Source: Chloroflexota bacterium (GTDB lineage Bacteria > Chloroflexota > Anaerolineae > Anaerolineales > Villigracilaceae). Taken from it: a stretch of DNA of 64,000 nt. A program made the translations under genes and the position numbers. The notes under the pieces are model-generated. The model ran no database searches. It had not been told where the DNA came from and saw nothing but the letters and a program-made list of their open reading frames with translations. Where the stretch lies: assembly GCA_016213105.1 (NCBI GenBank), contig JACRBN010000026.1:62001-126000 (forward strand), in the 5' to 3' direction. Below, piece by piece: positions 10,602 through 17,712 of the stretch. Each line of letters opens with the position of its first letter. Positions within the stretch are counted from its first letter, which is position 1.

Positions 10602-11265
10602 AAGCGCCTGCCTCGCGCAGGGCCTGCACCCCGGCCGCGATGCCCTGCGGGTGCTTGAAGACGGCATTGCCGGCCACGAAGACATTTGCGCCCGCTGCCC
10701 GCATTCTGGGAAGGGTATCAGCCACCATGCCGCCGTCCACTTCCAGCCAGGCGGGGGAGCCGAGCGCATCCAGGCTCTGGCGGATCGCCGCGACCTTCGC
10801 GATGGTTTCTGGGATGAAGGCCTGGCCCGAGAAGCCGGGGTTGACGCTCATTACCAACACCAGGTCGACCAGCGGCAGGATGGGTTCGAGCATTGCTGTG
10901 GGAGTGGCGGGGTTAAGTGTCACGCCCGCCTTGCAGCCCAGCGACTTGATCTCCTGGAGCGTGCGGTGCAGATGCGGGCAGGTTTCCACGTGAACGGTGA
11001 GGTGGTCGGCGCCGGCCCTGGCAAAATCAGCCAGCAGGCGTTCGGGTTGTTCGATCATCAGGTGCACGTCGAGCGGCAGGTTCGTGGCGCGGCGGCAGGC
11101 TTCCACGATGAAAGGGCCCATCGTCAGGTTGGGGACGAAGTGTCCGTCCATGACGTCGATGTGAATCCAGTCCGCACCGGCGGCTTCACAGGCGGCAATC
11201 TGTTCCCGCAGTTGCAGGAAATCAGAAGCCAGGATGGAGGGGGCAATCAGAATGTTTCGATTCAC
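10600..11265 (-). CDS. rpe: Ribulose-phosphate 3-epimerase
   Basis: 221 residues, a TIM-barrel epimerase interconverting ribulose-5-phosphate and xylulose-5-phosphate. The motifs APSILASDF, HIDVMDGHFVPN (metal-binding His and Asp), PLDVHLMIEQPE, VMSVNPGFSGQ and EVDGGM are all present, so the active site is complete. It starts 9 bases after the stop of the upstream Ser/Thr kinase, so the two form an operon, as they do in Bacillus, where prkC and rpe are near each other. Confidence 0.96.
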   Translation of the reverse strand: MNRNILIAPSILASDFLQLREQIAACEAAGADWIHIDVMDGHFVPNLTMGPFIVEACRRATNLPLDVHLMIEQPERLLADFARAGADHLTVHVETCPHLHRTLQEIKSLGCKAGVTLNPATPTAMLEPILPLVDLVLVMSVNPGFSGQAFIPETIAKVAAIRQSLDALGSPAWLEVDGGMVADTLPRMRAAGANVFVAGNAVFKHPQGIAAGVQALREAGA

Positions 11266-11274
11266 AGGCGGCGC

Positions 11275-12366
11275 TCAGGGGTTGTATGCAAAGTAGACCG
11301 AAATCCACAGCGGGACCAGGCCACCGACCATAAACAGGGCCAGCAGACCAAGTCCTATCGTCACCCAGTCAATGTCCAGGTCGAAGGTGATCGGGGCCGG
11401 GGCAGGCTGGAAAACGGGAACAGGCCGGGGCGGCGGGGTATGCCTGCCCGTGGGGAATTCCGCGGGGGATGGGGGCGGCTCGGGCTGTTTGAAGTTCGTC
11501 ACGGCTTCGGGCGTCAACGAAAGGGGCGTCGGGGCATCATCCCGTTGGGTGCCAAATTTGAGCAGGACGCGCCCCAACTGGTCGGCGGTGCGGTAGCGGG
11601 CAGACGGTTCCTTCGAGAGCACCTTCAATAAAATCGCTTCGAGTGCGCTGGGAATGTCTGGCACGTATTCGCGGATCGGGACGGGCTCGGCCTCGATGTG
11701 CAGGCGCGCCAGTTCGTCGGCGGTGCTGGCCGTGAAGGGCGGCGTGCCGCTCAACATTTCGTACATGACCACGCCCAGGGAATACACATCGGAGGCGGGC
11801 GAGGGCGCTTCGCCGGACGCCTGCTCGGGCGCGAAGTATTGCGGCGAGCCCCAGACCACGTCGCTGCGTTCGCCGGGCTGAATGGTGGCGAGGGCGCGGG
11901 CGATGCCGAAGTCCGTGACTTTGAGGCGCTGATCGGGGGTGACGAGCATGTTGTGCGGCTTGACGTCGCAGTGCACCAGCCCGGCGCGGTGGGCATATCC
12001 CAGCCCCGCGCAGGCCTGCACGATCAACGGGATGGCCTCCTCCACGTTGAAGCGTCCGCGTTTGCGAATGAGGGTCTTGAGGTCGGTGCCTGGGATGTGC
12101 TCCATCACGATGTAGAGCTGTCCCTCGGCCAGGCCGAAGTCATGCACGGTGACAATGTTGGGATGGGAAAGATTGGCCGCGGCGCGCGCCTCCTGGCGGA
12201 AGCGCTCCTGGAAGGCATCGTTCTCGGTGTAATCCTTGCGCAATACCTTGATCGCGACATAACGGTCGAGCATCACGTCGCGGGCGCGGAAGACCTCGGC
12301 CATTCCACCCGTGCCGAGACGCTCCAGCAGTTGGTAGCGGTTGTTGAGCAGGCTGCCTTCGTTCAT
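11275..12366 (-). CDS. Ser/Thr protein kinase (PrkC/PknB type), C-terminal membrane anchor, no PASTA domains
   Basis: 363 residues. Kinase domain about 10-270: glycine loop LGTGGMAEVF, ATP-binding K40 (VAIKVL), metal-binding DFG (VTDFGIAR) and activation segment ending SPQYFAPEQ. The catalytic loop reads HCDVKPHN, so the usual HRD arginine is cysteine (non-RD kinase). A Pro-rich linker (about 290-330) leads to one membrane helix near the C-terminus, ending YFAYNP with almost nothing outside. Extracellular PASTA repeats of PrkC are missing, so it probably does not sense muropeptides. It is cotranscribed with rpe, and its promoter suggests a leaderless mRNA. Confidence 0.92.
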   Translation of the reverse strand: MNEGSLLNNRYQLLERLGTGGMAEVFRARDVMLDRYVAIKVLRKDYTENDAFQERFRQEARAAANLSHPNIVTVHDFGLAEGQLYIVMEHIPGTDLKTLIRKRGRFNVEEAIPLIVQACAGLGYAHRAGLVHCDVKPHNMLVTPDQRLKVTDFGIARALATIQPGERSDVVWGSPQYFAPEQASGEAPSPASDVYSLGVVMYEMLSGTPPFTASTADELARLHIEAEPVPIREYVPDIPSALEAILLKVLSKEPSARYRTADQLGRVLLKFGTQRDDAPTPLSLTPEAVTNFKQPEPPPSPAEFPTGRHTPPPRPVPVFQPAPAPITFDLDIDWVTIGLGLLALFMVGGLVPLWISVYFAYNP

Positions 12367-12379
12367 CGAAAGGATTATA
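12367..12379 (-). promoter_or_regulatory. Leaderless-type promoter of the kinase gene
   Basis: On the minus strand TATAAT occupies 12379-12374 and ends 7 bases before the ATG at 12366. No ribosome site fits in that space. Confidence 0.55.
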
Positions 12380-12416
12380 ACATGTGGGTTTTGGGGGAAA
12401 GAGAGCAGGAAAAAGG

Positions 12417-12458
12417 GAGCAGAGAGTGGAGAGCAGAGAGTGGAGAGCAGAGAGTAGT
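12417..12458. repeat. Tandem 14-bp repeat, three copies
   Basis: GAGCAGAGAGTGGA is repeated perfectly at 12417-12430 and 12431-12444, with a third copy at 12445-12458 ending in AGT. It lies in the 516-bp gap between the divergent kinase and lipid kinase genes. Confidence 0.85.
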
Positions 12459-12540
12459 AAAAAGGAAGTGGCTCATATGTAATCTCTGTGCAGATTCTGT
12501 GTTTTTGCTAGCCGACCAAATTTTTATTGCAAGATACTCC

Positions 12541-12716
12541 GGTGGTCGAGTAGGCGGTGTTCGTCCGCCGTACACCTGCACTTGCGCCAGGTGCAAGTGT
12601 CGAGACCACCAAGTAAGCAAAATGCTCAAAATTTTGGGACTGTGTGGTCTCGACACCGTACTTGCGCTCGGTGCAAGTGTACGCCCTCCGCTGGCGCGTC
12701 GGGCTACTCGACCACC
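12541..12716. repeat. Inverted pair of ~70-bp palindromic repeat units
   Basis: Unit 1 (12541-12610) begins GGTGGTCGAGTAG and ends GTGTCGAGACCACC. Unit 2 (12644-12716) is the same kind of unit in reverse, beginning GTGGTCTCGACAC and ending CTACTCGACCACC. Each has an internal hairpin near TGCACTTGCGCCAGGTGCA or its relative. A 33-bp AT-richer spacer separates them. With the tandem repeat, this accounts for most of the 516-bp gap at 12367-12882, where no gene is seen. Confidence 0.8.
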
Positions 12717-12870
12717 TTTGGATTCGAAAAGGTCAAGTGGTTAGTTTGTTCCAAACCGCATTTGTACATCTTCTACACATGAGCCAAAGGAAGTAAATTT
12801 TGAAACATCATACATCCGTGCCCATATCTCTTACGGCTCACTATTCCCTATTCTCTATTCCCCCCTCAGG

Positions 12871-12882
12871 TATAATCACCGC
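12871..12882 (+). promoter_or_regulatory. Leaderless-type promoter of the diacylglycerol kinase-like gene
   Basis: TATAAT at 12871-12876 ends 6 bases before the ATG at 12883. Upstream is a pyrimidine-rich stretch without a ribosome site. Confidence 0.55.
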
Positions 12883-13824
12883 ATGCGGCGCGGACTTTTA
12901 CTCTACAACCCTGCGGCGGGACGCCTTTCGGTGCGGCCCTATTTGGGACGAGTCCTGCGCATTTTGCGCGCGGCGGGCTGGAAGATGGAAGTGGACGTGA
13001 CCCTCAACGGGCGTCACGCCGCGCAGGCCGCGCGCCAGGCCGCCGCGGAAAAGTTCGAGGCGGTCTTCGCCGTTGGCGGCGACGGTACGATGGGCCAGGT
13101 CACCAGCGGCCTGCTCGGCAGTGAGACAGCGCTGGGCATCCTGCCGGCCGGCACCACCAACGTCCTTGCGCGTGAGATGGGCATGCAGTCCTTCGAGTGG
13201 CATCGCTGGTGGGCGCTCAACGAGAACACCCGTCTGCTGGCCAATGCCACACCCCAATCCATCGACGTGGGCCTGTGCAACGACCAGCCCTTCCTGCTGT
13301 GGGCGGGCATCGGTCTAGACGCGGTGGCCATCCGAAGGCTGGAGCCGCGTTCGCGCTTCTTTAAATATATTTCGGTGCCGCATTATTTCGCCACCACGGT
13401 CTGGAGCGCCGCGTTCTGGAACGGCATGGATTTGCGCGTCATTGCCGATGGAACCGAGGTGGATGGGCATTTCCTGCTGGCGGTCAGCACCAATATCCGC
13501 CATTACGTGGGCGGCATGGCGGTCATCTCACCGAACGCCTACCTCGACGACGGCCTGATGGATTTGTGGCTGCTGAGCGGCGCGAACGTGGCCGACGCCT
13601 TCCGTCACTTCTTCGACATGCTGGCGGGCCGCCACCTCACCTCCGACCAGGCGCGCTGCATCCCCTTCCGCTCGGCGCGCATCGAGTCGGACCTGCCCTT
13701 CTCCATTCAAATGGACGGCGAGCCGATGCTGGGCGGCCTTTGTGCCGAGATCGTGTCGAGGCCGCGCGCGCTCAAACTGCTGATGCCCTCCCACGCCTTG
13801 AACCTGTTGCAGAGTCCCGTATGA
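12883..13824 (+). CDS. Diacylglycerol kinase-family lipid kinase
   Basis: 313 residues. The DAGK catalytic domain shows LLLYNPAAGR at the N-terminus and the nucleotide-binding VGGDGTMGQV (about 64-73), then LGILPAGTTNVLAREMG, and a C-terminal domain with DDGLMDLWLL. Bacterial members phosphorylate diacylglycerol or related lipids and act at the membrane surface. The downstream SH3b protein overlaps by ATGA (13821-13824), so the two are one operon. The substrate cannot be fixed from sequence. Confidence 0.88.
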   Translation: MRRGLLLYNPAAGRLSVRPYLGRVLRILRAAGWKMEVDVTLNGRHAAQAARQAAAEKFEAVFAVGGDGTMGQVTSGLLGSETALGILPAGTTNVLAREMGMQSFEWHRWWALNENTRLLANATPQSIDVGLCNDQPFLLWAGIGLDAVAIRRLEPRSRFFKYISVPHYFATTVWSAAFWNGMDLRVIADGTEVDGHFLLAVSTNIRHYVGGMAVISPNAYLDDGLMDLWLLSGANVADAFRHFFDMLAGRHLTSDQARCIPFRSARIESDLPFSIQMDGEPMLGGLCAEIVSRPRALKLLMPSHALNLLQSPV

Positions 13825-14294
13825 GATTATCCGATTATTTCAACCGCTGGGTTATCCTGGGTGCGCTGGGAATTGCCGCCCTGCTGCTGGTCGTGACCCT
13901 GATCCTGATCGGCCTGACCAGTCCGCGCACCGCGCCTGACGTCGGATTTGTCCCCGCCGACCTGACCATGATCCCCGCCCCAACGAACACCGTGCTGGCC
14001 CCGCCCACGCCGACCCTCGACCCGAACGTCACCCCCACCCTGGCCGAGGGCGTGATCGGACTCGGCGCCTACGTTCAAATCACGGGCACGGGTGGAGATG
14101 GCCTGCGTCTGCGCAGTGGAGCGGGCCTGGGCAGCGAACAGGCCTTCCTCGGCTTCGACGAGGAGGTCTTCCTGGTCAGCGACGGGCCGCAGGTGGCGGA
14201 CGGGTATACCTGGTGGTATCTGGTCGCTCCGTATGATGAAACCCGCGCAGGCTGGGCCGCCGCCGATTTTTTGACCGTGGTGCCTTCGCCTTAA
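13821..14294 (+). CDS. Membrane-anchored SH3b-domain protein
   Basis: 157 residues. One N-terminal membrane segment (about 11-33, WVILGALGIAALLLVVTLIL) is followed by a Pro/Thr-rich linker (about 45-75). A bacterial SH3-like domain follows, with GLRLRSGAGLGSEQ and ends WWYLVAPYDETRAGWAAADFL. Such domains usually bind cell-wall or peptide ligands outside the cell. It is translationally coupled to the lipid kinase in front. Confidence 0.8.
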   Translation: MRLSDYFNRWVILGALGIAALLLVVTLILIGLTSPRTAPDVGFVPADLTMIPAPTNTVLAPPTPTLDPNVTPTLAEGVIGLGAYVQITGTGGDGLRLRSGAGLGSEQAFLGFDEEVFLVSDGPQVADGYTWWYLVAPYDETRAGWAAADFLTVVPSP

Positions 14295-14339
14295 ATTCTC
14301 ACCCCGCCCCTCTCCCGAATGAGAAGGAGAAAGTGGAAC

Positions 14340-14687
14340 ATGCACGAAAAGCCAACTGGAATTACCGCCAACAAGACCGCCCGTGAGTTCACCATCACCT
14401 GGAACGACGGGCATACCAGCGTCTACCCGTTTGGATTGCTGCGGGCAGCCTGTCCGTGCGCATCCTGCCGCGGCGGACATGAGAACATGAAGTCCGAGCC
14501 GGATGCCGAGGTATTCACCATGCAAATGGACGAATCACCGGCCACGCGCATCAGCAACGTGGTGGCGGTCGGCTCCTACGCGCTGACCGTGGTGTGGGAG
14601 GACGGCCACGATTACGGCATTTACAACTGGCACTTCCTGCGTGCGCTCTGTCCGTGCGCGGAGTGCAGGACGCAATACGCAAAGTAG
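14340..14687 (+). CDS. DUF971-family protein
   Basis: 115 residues with two related halves: FTITWNDGHTSVYPFGLLRAACPCASCRGG and LTVVWEDGHDYGIYNWHFLRALCPCAEC. This matches the DUF971 domain, also found at the N-terminus of gamma-butyrobetaine hydroxylases and near Fe-S carrier proteins. The CPCxxC motifs could bind metal. ATG 14340 is chosen because AAGGAG lies about 10 bases upstream; ATG 14319 has no site. Function unknown. Confidence 0.82.
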   Translation: MHEKPTGITANKTAREFTITWNDGHTSVYPFGLLRAACPCASCRGGHENMKSEPDAEVFTMQMDESPATRISNVVAVGSYALTVVWEDGHDYGIYNWHFLRALCPCAECRTQYAK

Positions 14688-14691
14688 AAAA

Positions 14692-14725
14692 ACAAAACGG
14701 CGCAATCAGCGCCGTTTTGTTTTTG
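14692..14725 (+). terminator. Intrinsic terminator after the DUF971 gene
   Basis: ACAAAACGGCGC (14692-14703) pairs with GCGCCGTTTTGT (14709-14720), followed by TTTTT. Confidence 0.9.
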
Positions 14726-14749
14726 AGTCCAACGACTCCTGTCATTGGT

Positions 14750-14775
14750 ATTCCAAAGTCGGGAGACTTTGGAAT
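14750..14775. repeat. ATTCCAAAGTC hairpin repeat, copy 1
   Basis: ATTCCAAAGTC and GACTTTGGAAT form an 11-bp stem. The same stem recurs at 20898-20927. Both copies lie between a terminator and the stop codon of a convergent gene. Confidence 0.8.
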
Positions 14776-14780
14776 CCACT

Positions 14781-15296
14781 TCACGCCAGCACAGCGCCTT
14801 CGAGTTGCAGCAACCATTCCTTGGTGGGCAGGCCGTCGCCGCCGCCGTAGCCGTGGAGCTTGCCGTCCATGCCGATCACGCGATGACAGGGAATGACCAG
14901 CGGCATGGGATTGGTGGCATTGGCCCGTCCCACCGCGCGGTAGGAGTTGGGACGCCCGATCTGCGCCGCGATCTCCGCATAGGTGCTGGTCTCACCGTAG
15001 GGGATGGCGTATACCGCCTCCAGCACCATCCGCTGAAAGGGACGCAGGACCGACCAGTCGATGGCAAAGGTGAACTCACGAAGTTGGGCGGTGAGATATC
15101 GAAAGACCTGCTCTGCATAAGGAGCGACACAACCCTCATCCGTTATGACGGGATGCGCCAACCGCCGCAGAAAGCGATCCAACTCGGGGCGGGCAGCGGC
15201 CCATTCCACGGCGACCAGGCCAAGGTCCGAGACAACCAGCTGCAGATCCCCCACGGGAGTGTGATTCAGATTCCCAAGATATAAATTCTGAGCCAT
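14781..15296 (-). CDS. ogt: Methylated-DNA--protein-cysteine methyltransferase
   Basis: 171 residues. The C-terminal domain has FQRMVLEAVYAIPYGET, the helix-turn-helix arginine region YRAVGRANATNP and the acceptor motif IPCHRVIG with C137. It repairs O6-alkylguanine by irreversible alkyl transfer to that cysteine. The N-terminal Ada-type ribonuclease-like domain is shorter and divergent, as in many Ogt proteins. The ATG has GGAGG about 5 bases upstream. Monocistronic. Confidence 0.93.
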   Translation of the reverse strand: MAQNLYLGNLNHTPVGDLQLVVSDLGLVAVEWAAARPELDRFLRRLAHPVITDEGCVAPYAEQVFRYLTAQLREFTFAIDWSVLRPFQRMVLEAVYAIPYGETSTYAEIAAQIGRPNSYRAVGRANATNPMPLVIPCHRVIGMDGKLHGYGGGDGLPTKEWLLQLEGAVLA

Positions 15297-15442
15297 TCGA
15301 CCTCCGATGAACGTGAAAAACTTGCATTGATGTTAGTTGTCGTACAATCGTAGGGGAAGCGTAGGTTGGGCGTCAAGTAGTATTCGGACAAGCATGATAA
15401 ATTAGAGGGCGTAAGGTGATTTCTCTTCTCCTCCTTTCAAGG

Positions 15443-15467
15443 GAACCGCGGTCGGCGTCCGCGGTTC
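15443..15467. repeat. Short palindrome in the ogt-tyrA intergenic region
   Basis: GAACCGCGG and CCGCGGTTC form a 9-bp stem with a 7-base loop. It lies in a 232-bp gap that otherwise shows only a TATAAT near 15497. Confidence 0.7.
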
Positions 15468-15528
15468 TCGAACTTTAACGGGGGGATGTTGGCAGTATAA
15501 TCCCACTATCTCAAGTTGTGAGGATGAA

Positions 15529-16515
15529 ATGGCGATACAAATCACAATCATTGGACTTGGACAAATTGGCGGCTCGATCGGCCTTGCGCTGGGCGGGCAC
15601 AAAGCCGCGCTCAAACGCGTGGGCCATGACAAGAAGGTGGATGTGGAGCGCGCCGCCCAGCAAAAGGGTGTTGTGGATGAAGTGAAGCATAACCTGCCCT
15701 CCGCCGTGCGCGATGCGGAGATCGTGATGTTATGCCTGCCCGTCAGCCAGGTGCGCGAGACACTGGAATTCATCGCGCCAGACTTGAAGGAGGGCGCGGT
15801 GGTGCTGGACACTTCACCCGTCAAGAGCGGCGTCTTCGAGTGGGTTAGAACCATCCTGCCGCCGGATCGTTACTTCGTCGGTCTGGTGCCCGCTGTTAAT
15901 CCCGATGCTCTGCACGAAATCAAATTCGGTCTGGAAGCGGCCCGCGCCGACCTGTTCCAAAAGGGAATGATGATCATCGACGCGCCGCGCGGCACCCCGG
16001 GCGATGTCGTCCAACTGGCCTCGGACCTGACCCGCCTGCTGGGGGCCGACCCGCTGCTGGCCGACCCGATCGAATCGGATGGGCTGATGGCGCGTATGCA
16101 CCTCCTGCCGCAGTTGGCCGCCGCCGCCCTGCTCAATGCCACCGTCGATCAGCCCGGCTGGCTGGAGGCCCGCAAGGTGGGCGGACGCGCCTACGCCGCC
16201 GTGACGGCCGGCCTGGCCTACCAGGATGAGATCGACTCCCTGCGCATTTCCGCCGTGCAGAATCGCGCCAGCACCGTCTACGCCCTGGATGTGATGATCG
16301 CCGCGCTGCAAGGCATACGCAACGACATCGAAGCGGGGAACGAGGATGGCATCGCAGCCCGACTCGAACAGGCGCTCGAAGGCCGCAACAGTTGGATGAA
16401 TGACCGCTTGAAGGCCGAATGGGCCACAGGTGTGGAGCGCAAGCCCATTGATATCCCCGGCTTTGCCGAACGTTTCTTTGGCAGTGTCTTCGTTAAACGC
16501 AACTCGGGCCAATGA
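15529..16515 (+). CDS. Prephenate dehydrogenase-like protein (TyrA fold) lacking the usual catalytic motif
   Basis: 328 residues. The Rossmann motif IIGLGQIGGSIGLAL and the all-helical C-terminal dimer domain resemble TyrA. In true prephenate dehydrogenases the segment after FVG reads HPMAG or similar, with an essential His; here it reads FVGLVPAVNPDAL. The later SHLPH region reads MHLLPQ. It may therefore act on another substrate or be a paralogue. A GGAT-containing site precedes the ATG, and the next gene overlaps by ATGA. Confidence 0.75.
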   Translation: MAIQITIIGLGQIGGSIGLALGGHKAALKRVGHDKKVDVERAAQQKGVVDEVKHNLPSAVRDAEIVMLCLPVSQVRETLEFIAPDLKEGAVVLDTSPVKSGVFEWVRTILPPDRYFVGLVPAVNPDALHEIKFGLEAARADLFQKGMMIIDAPRGTPGDVVQLASDLTRLLGADPLLADPIESDGLMARMHLLPQLAAAALLNATVDQPGWLEARKVGGRAYAAVTAGLAYQDEIDSLRISAVQNRASTVYALDVMIAALQGIRNDIEAGNEDGIAARLEQALEGRNSWMNDRLKAEWATGVERKPIDIPGFAERFFGSVFVKRNSGQ

Positions 16516-16751
16516 CGTGTTATTGCTACATTGTCGAATGCGCGGACGGAACCTTCTACACCGGCTGGACGACTGACCCCGAGCGGCGGGTCAAAACACA
16601 TAACGCGGGGCGCGGCGCAAAATACACCCGCACCCGCCGTCCCGTGAAACTGGTCTACGTGGAGGAGCAGCCCGACCGCGCAACCGCCATGAAACGTGAG
16701 AGGGCCATCAAGGCCCTCCCGCGTGAAAAGAAAATGAAATTGTTTTTGTAG
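16512..16751 (+). CDS. GIY-YIG domain protein (UPF0213/YhbQ type)
   Basis: 79 residues. The domain reads CYIVECADGTFYTGWTTDPERRVKTHN, with the GIY-equivalent CYIVEC, the YIG-equivalent YTGWT and the following arginine, and ends with RERAIKALPREKKMKL. Members of this small family are single-domain nucleases of uncertain role. It overlaps the TyrA-like gene by ATGA, so the two are coupled. The stop codon falls inside a GC palindrome. Confidence 0.88.
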   Translation: MTCYCYIVECADGTFYTGWTTDPERRVKTHNAGRGAKYTRTRRPVKLVYVEEQPDRATAMKRERAIKALPREKKMKLFL

Positions 16752-16771
16752 GGGCGGGGTCCTCCCGCCCC
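16751..16771. repeat. GGGGCGGG palindrome overlapping a stop codon
   Basis: GGGGCGGG (16751-16758) pairs with CCCGCCCC (16764-16771). It begins on the last base of the GIY-YIG stop codon and ends 7 bases before the convergent gene. It may act as a bidirectional terminator. Confidence 0.65.
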
Positions 16772-16778
16772 TGTGCGT

Positions 16779-17330
16779 TTAATCCTTGAACAACGGCAGA
16801 TGCCCCAGCGCGGTGATGTGCATCCACTGGGCGCGGTCGCCTTCGGTGAAGATGGCGGCCTCAGCGGCCACGCTGGCATTCGTCTTGTCGAGGATCAGGC
16901 GCATGCCCTGCAAGGTCGAGCCGGTGCTGATCACATCGTCGAGGATGACCACCTTCCTGCCCTGGATCAACTCGCGATCCTTTTCGTCGAGGATCAGGGT
17001 CTGCGGCTGGCCGGTGGTGATGGACAGGGTCTCGGTCTGGATGGCGTCGCCCATGTAGGGCTTGTAGGACTTGCGCAGGACAACGTACGGCTTGTTCATC
17101 TCTGCCGAGAGCGCATAGGCCAGCGGAATGGACTTGGCCTCGGCTGTCATAAACAGGTCGAAGTCCACCTCCTTCAAACGCTGGGCCAATTCCTTCGCGC
17201 AGGCTTGCACCAGCTCCGTGTCGCCCAGGATGTTCAGGATGGCGATGCGCAGCCCGGGCGCCACTTCGAAGAGGCGCAGGTCGCGTTTGACACCGGCCAC
17301 TTCCACGGGATAGGTTTCATGTGGGGTCAT
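16779..17330 (-). CDS. Adenine/xanthine-type phosphoribosyltransferase
   Basis: 183 residues of the type I phosphoribosyltransferase fold, with the PRPP-binding signature VVILDDVISTGST near residue 130 and a FDLFMTAEAKSIPLAYALS region. It would salvage a purine base with PRPP; adenine is likely, but xanthine or a regulatory role cannot be excluded. The start at 17330 has GGAGG 6 bases upstream. A degenerate palindromic repeat lies upstream, between this gene and the divergent DUF951 gene. Confidence 0.8.
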   Translation of the reverse strand: MTPHETYPVEVAGVKRDLRLFEVAPGLRIAILNILGDTELVQACAKELAQRLKEVDFDLFMTAEAKSIPLAYALSAEMNKPYVVLRKSYKPYMGDAIQTETLSITTGQPQTLILDEKDRELIQGRKVVILDDVISTGSTLQGMRLILDKTNASVAAEAAIFTEGDRAQWMHITALGHLPLFKD

Positions 17331-17369
17331 GACGATCCTCCAAAGGTATGTGTAGACAATCAGAAGCGT

Positions 17370-17443
17370 ATTATACCCAGCGCAGCCGCAAATCCCGTTT
17401 TTTTGGAAGAGGGAAAAACGCAATTTGTGACGGGCATTGTATG
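17370..17443. repeat. TATAAT-ended hairpin repeat, degenerate copy C
   Basis: In reverse orientation it matches the repeats at 25706 and 27231. It has a GCTGCGCTGGGTATAAT end, a CGTCACAAATTGCG arm and a poly-A loop, with many changes in the other arm. It lies in the divergent gap between the phosphoribosyltransferase and DUF951 genes. Confidence 0.7.
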
Positions 17444-17484
17444 GCTCGATGCAGACATTCAAAAGCCCCCTGCGCCTGGCGCGG

Positions 17485-17496
17485 TATAATCCCTGC
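17485..17496 (+). promoter_or_regulatory. Leaderless-type promoter of the DUF951 gene
   Basis: TATAAT at 17485-17490 ends 6 bases before the GTG start at 17497. There is no ribosome site. Confidence 0.5.
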
Positions 17497-17712
17497 GTGC
17501 TTACGGACTTGCAACTTAACGATCTGTTACGCCTGCGCAAGCCCCATCCCTGCGGCTCCTACGAGTGGACCGTGTTCCGCCTCGGCGCCGACATTGGCCT
17601 GGAGTGCAAGGGCTGCGGGCGGCGCGTGCTGCTCACCCGCCGTGAACTGCTGCGGCGGCTGAAAGCCAACCTGACCCCCCACGAAACCCAATCCGATGAT
17701 AACTCCCAATAA
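17497..17712 (+). CDS. DUF951-family small protein
   Basis: 71 residues from GTG 17497: LTDLQLNDLLRLRKPHPCGS, then EWTVFRLGADIGLECKGCGR and a basic tail. The KPHPCGS...DIGLECKGCGR pattern is that of DUF951, small proteins often encoded next to chromosome-partition genes in Firmicutes, with a likely zinc-binding Cys set. An ATG 60 bases upstream in the same frame lies inside the repeat and before the promoter, so GTG is preferred. It overlaps the glycosyltransferase start by 17 bases. Confidence 0.82.
   Translation: MLTDLQLNDLLRLRKPHPCGSYEWTVFRLGADIGLECKGCGRRVLLTRRELLRRLKANLTPHETQSDDNSQ

Noticed and set aside
12375-12656. 93-residue minus-strand ORF in the repeat-filled gap
   Set aside because: Made of tandem and inverted repeats; no promoter or ribosome site fits.
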